Positions 5,328 through 6,875 of a stretch of 6,875 bases of DNA are shown piece after piece. Every line of letters starts with the position of its first letter. Positions within the stretch are counted from its first letter, which is position 1. The notes below the pieces were generated by a model, which was given only the letters and a program-made list of their open reading frames with translations, was not told the origin of the DNA and did no database searches. Where the stretch lies: NCBI GenBank assembly GCA_020852035.1, contig JADZBR010000259.1:1-6875 (forward strand), read 5' to 3'. Source of the stretch: Caulobacteraceae bacterium (lineage in GTDB: Bacteria; Pseudomonadota; Alphaproteobacteria; Caulobacterales; Caulobacteraceae). The translations under genes were made by a program, and so were the position numbers.

Positions 5328-5921
5328 ATGCAACCCGTGCTCTCGCCCACCCTGCCGCTGTCGGCGCTGTTCAGAAAGGTCTGGCCGGGGGGCGGGGGGA
5401 GACGCCCGGCGCGGGCCGGGGCTGTCGCCCCGGCCCCGGTCGCCCGCGCCGAGCGCTATTTCATGCACGTCCGTTCAGTGCATTCCGACGGCGCGCGCCA
5501 TCTCTTCCAGTTCGCCCTGGTGGACGACGAGCCCAATGTGATCGCCAGCGTCTTCGCCAGCCGCGCCAGCCCGGTGATCGGCGGCGCGCCGGAGGCGGTC
5601 GCGCCGGACCCGCCCACCGTGCTGTGGGAGCGCCTGCACGACCTGCTCAGCCCCTGCCACGGCGCGCATCTGGTGATCTTCGGCCAGGCGCTGCAGGGCT
5701 CGCTTCTGCCCTACGGCCTGCGTCAGGACATCGGACGGATGGAATGCGCCCGCGAGCGGTTCGTGAAGGCCGCCCGCCGGCGCGGCGTGCGCGTCCGGCC
5801 CGGCGACATCCTGGACCTGAACGATGCGCGGCGGCTGGCGGGGCTGCCGATCATCCGCTCGCCCGACGCGGCCCTGCGCGCGCTCGGCCTGCGCGAACTG
5901 TGGCGGTGGATGGACGGCTAG
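5328..5921 (+). CDS. DnaQ-like (RNase H-fold exonuclease) protein, probably catalytically inactive; otherwise unknown
   Basis: 197 aa from the ATG at 5328. I do not recognise a named family. Residues 1-40 are a short amphipathic start (LSALFRKVW) and a Gly/Arg/Ala/Pro-rich linker. The rest reads like a DEDD exonuclease fold. RYFMHVRSVHSDGARHLFQFALVD (43-66) aligns with the first strand and IxxIGAV-type hairpin. LVIFGQALQGSLLPYGL (115-131) sits where family members have VGHNxxFDxxFL. MECARERF (138-145) resembles the CTxxLAR helix. DLNDARRLAGLP (163-174) resembles LDALAxRLGIP, and SPDAALRALGLRELWRWM (178-195) resembles HRALxDAxATAxLxxxL. The DxE of motif I and the Asp of motif II are not present (H47-V-R49; S125), and the usual H-x-A-x-x-D is changed. 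If the fold is right, it is likely a binding or scaffold protein. The fold call is by eye and moderate. The gene is divergent from dapE and ends 1 bp from the stop of the convergent regulator gene. Confidence 0.72.
   Translation: MQPVLSPTLPLSALFRKVWPGGGGRRPARAGAVAPAPVARAERYFMHVRSVHSDGARHLFQFALVDDEPNVIASVFASRASPVIGGAPEAVAPDPPTVLWERLHDLLSPCHGAHLVIFGQALQGSLLPYGLRQDIGRMECARERFVKAARRRGVRVRPGDILDLNDARRLAGLPIIRSPDAALRALGLRELWRWMDG
5387..5399 (+). repeat. GGGGGG-C-GGGGGG tract inside the exonuclease-like gene
   Basis: Two G6 runs separated by one C encode the Pro-Gly-rich start of the linker (residues 20-24 are P-G-G-G-G). Further G runs follow at 5413-5415 and 5418-5421. A slip of one base here would shift the frame of the whole conserved part of the protein. 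Confidence 0.6.
5413..5436 (+). repeat. Perfect 10-bp all-GC hairpin inside the exonuclease-like gene
   Basis: GGGCCGGGGC (5413-5422) and GCCCCGGCCC (5427-5436) are exact reverse complements around the tetraloop TGTC. The hairpin starts ~85 nt after the start codon, in the low-complexity linker (residues 29-36). In the mRNA it should be very stable. It may be a by-product of Ala/Gly/Pro/Arg codons in GC-rich DNA, or it may affect elongation or premature termination. Confidence 0.6.
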
Positions 5922-5922
5922 C

Positions 5923-6480
5923 TCAGTCCGGCCGCACGCCCTGCCAGAACAGCGGGCTGAGGGCGTAGAAGAACCTGTCCACGTCAGAGGTCGGCCCCAG
6001 CCGCCAGAGGCCGGCCTCGTCGCGCGTCACCAGCCCCTGGTCGGCCATCTGCGTCAGTTTGCGGCGCACGCTTTCGCGCGGCACCCCGGTGATCTCGGCC
6101 AGGCTGAGGATGTTCAGCCCTTTCACGCGGCGGCCGGCGGGCTCCACGCCGAGCGAGCGGGCCGTCTCCACCGCCTGGGTCGCGGCCAGGTCGGTGAGCA
6201 TCAGGGCCAGGTGCAGGGCGAAGCGGTCGAGGTCGCCGTCATAGCGCCCGCGCAGGCGGGTCAGCACGGCGGCCAGGCCGCACCCCCAGCGGTAGAAGAA
6301 GCGCGAGACGTCCTGGCCCAGATAGGCCGCCTCCCAGGGCCGCGGGCCGCCGAGGCGCATCTCCACCGCGGGCGGCGCCTCGGCGCCGCGGATCGGATCG
6401 AAGCTGCGAAGGCTCGTCGCCTGGTAGCCGGCGTCCGGGCGAGGCAGAACCTCCGGGCCGCCGGTGACATGGGGTTGCAT
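5923..6480 (-). CDS. Winged helix-turn-helix transcriptional regulator, family not identified
   Basis: 185 aa. The start chosen is ATG at 6480, with GAGG 9 nt upstream (CCTC at 6490-6493 on +). A GTG at 6495 would add five residues and has no SD. The N-terminal ~40 residues look unstructured. Residues ~49-110 appear helical (PWEAAYLGQDVSRFFYRWG, then DLDRFALHLALMLTDLAATQA) and may form a dimerisation or sensing part. The DNA-binding unit is at ~119-162: LNILSLAEITGVPRESVRRKL (122-142) is a helix-turn-helix with recognition helix around RESVRRKL, followed by TQMADQGLVTRDEAGLWRLG as the wing. This is like the C-terminal HTH of Crp/MarR-type proteins, but no cyclic-nucleotide domain is present. 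The effector and targets are unknown. It lies downstream of dapD on the same strand, with a 134-bp gap that contains a dyad it might bind, and is tail-to-tail with the exonuclease-like gene. Confidence 0.8.
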   Translation of the reverse strand: MQPHVTGGPEVLPRPDAGYQATSLRSFDPIRGAEAPPAVEMRLGGPRPWEAAYLGQDVSRFFYRWGCGLAAVLTRLRGRYDGDLDRFALHLALMLTDLAATQAVETARSLGVEPAGRRVKGLNILSLAEITGVPRESVRRKLTQMADQGLVTRDEAGLWRLGPTSDVDRFFYALSPLFWQGVRPD

Positions 6481-6614
6481 CGTCAAGCGCCTCACTCAAA
6501 CACATGATCACACTCCCCAGCGCCCGACGCCCAGAAACGGCGCGGCGGAGCGCGGGGCAATGCTTAACAGGCGCGTTAAGGATGCTTTCCTGTGGAAGGC
6601 GCGTGGGCGGCTTG
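6481..6614 (-). promoter_or_regulatory. Intergenic region between dapD and the regulator gene, with operator-like repeats
   Basis: 134 bp between the dapD stop (6615) and the regulator start (6480), both on the minus strand. It holds an AT-rich dyad at 6563-6580 (listed separately), a direct repeat AGGCGCGT at 6569-6576 and 6597-6604 (28-bp spacing), and a TTCC-TGT-GGAA small dyad at 6587-6597. A separate promoter for the regulator gene is likely here. I see no intrinsic terminator with a T-run for dapD. Confidence 0.45.
6563..6580. promoter_or_regulatory. CTTAAC-N6-GTTAAG dyad, CtrA-like or autoregulatory operator candidate
   Basis: CTTAAC (6563-6568) and GTTAAG (6575-6580) are perfect inverted arms around AGGCGC. 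The element contains TTAA-N8-TTAA. The CtrA consensus of Caulobacterales is TTAA-N7-TTAA, so the spacing is one base too long for a canonical site. The AT-rich dyad stands out from its GC-rich surroundings and lies ~83-100 bp upstream of the regulator start. Confidence 0.4.
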
Positions 6615-6875
6615 TCAGTCGCGCAGCAGCTCGTTGATCGAGGTCTTGGAGCGGGTCTGGGCGTCCACGGTCTTGACGATCACCGCGCAGTAGAGCGAGG
6701 GGCCGACGCCGTGCGGGTCGGGCAGGCTGCCCGGCACCACCACCGAATAGGGTGGCACTTCGCCCCGGAACGTCTCGCCGGTCTTGCGGTCGACGATCTT
6801 GGTGGAGGGGCTGATGTAGACGCCCATGGAGAGCACGCTGCCCTGGCGCACGATCACGCCCTCGACCACTTCCGA
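6615..6875 (-). CDS. dapD: 2,3,4,5-tetrahydropyridine-2,6-dicarboxylate N-succinyltransferase, C-terminal part (5' end outside window)
   Basis: The last 86 codons of DapD; the frame is open to the window edge, so no start is called (the GTG at 6869 is an internal Val). The enzyme transfers succinyl from succinyl-CoA to tetrahydrodipicolinate, the committed step of the succinylase lysine/DAP route. It is cytosolic and trimeric, with a left-handed parallel beta-helix. Visible are the last hexapeptide-like turns (VVEGVIVRQGSVLSMGVYI), then STKIVDRKTGE, a PPYSVVVPGSLP segment and SLYCAVIVKTVDAQTR, ending in SINELLRD. These match the C-terminus of E. coli DapD (STKIVDRETGE, SLYCAVIVKKVDAKTR, GINELLR) in recalled sequence. 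dapE, which later removes the succinyl group, is ~1.4 kb downstream on the same strand, separated by the regulator gene and the oppositely oriented exonuclease-like gene. Confidence 0.96.
   Translation of the reverse strand, partial: SEVVEGVIVRQGSVLSMGVYISPSTKIVDRKTGETFRGEVPPYSVVVPGSLPDPHGVGPSLYCAVIVKTVDAQTRSKTSINELLRD

Noticed and set aside
6501..6512. TGATCA-centred sequence near the regulator start as a Crp/Fnr-type operator
   Set aside because: Only the central 6 bp are palindromic; the flanks (CACA and CACT) do not form a dyad, and no consensus half-sites are present.
6563..6580. Calling the TTAA pair a true CtrA binding site
   Set aside because: The spacing is 8 nt, not the 7 nt of the consensus, so it is kept only as a candidate operator.
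6584..6600. Small hairpin after dapD as an intrinsic terminator
   Set aside because: On the dapD-sense strand the stem has a C-A mismatch and no U-run follows.

Overview
The window is a high-GC (about 70% by eye) bacterial chromosome segment that is nearly all coding. The gene set, the protein sequences and the weak or missing Shine-Dalgarno sites before some housekeeping genes suggest an alphaproteobacterium, most likely Caulobacterales (Caulobacter/Phenylobacterium type). The taxonomic guess is inference from recalled protein similarity, not a search. No tRNA, rRNA, CRISPR array, transposase or phage gene was seen.

Layout. The left part is on the + strand: the 3' end of rmuC, then def (peptide deformylase) 14 nt downstream. 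A small Ala-rich lipoprotein gene on the - strand follows, then fmt (Met-tRNA formyltransferase) and truA (tRNA pseudouridine synthase) on +, joined by a TGATG stop/start overlap. The middle part is on the - strand: a DUF3597 gene whose stop overlaps that of truA, and upstream of it dapE followed by a half-size EamA transporter gene (GTGA overlap). The right part holds a + strand gene for a DnaQ-like protein without visible catalytic acids, divergent from dapE. It is tail-to-tail with a - strand helix-turn-helix regulator gene, and the window ends in the 3' end of dapD on -.

How the genes work together. def and fmt are the two halves of the N-formyl-Met cycle of translation initiation, and truA modifies tRNA anticodon arms. 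dapD and dapE are the acylation and deacylation steps of the succinylase branch of diaminopimelate/lysine synthesis. The EamA gene is translationally coupled to dapE, which hints at a link to that pathway but does not prove one.

Most of the window is ordinary housekeeping sequence, and I found no clear new multi-gene system. The points worth a second look are: a 19-bp near-identical direct repeat of the dapE 3' end that brackets the EamA gene; the apparently inactive exonuclease-like protein, with a G-run and a 10-bp perfect hairpin near its 5' end; an 11-bp inverted repeat in the dapE divergent promoter region; and an AT-rich CTTAAC/GTTAAG dyad upstream of the regulator gene.
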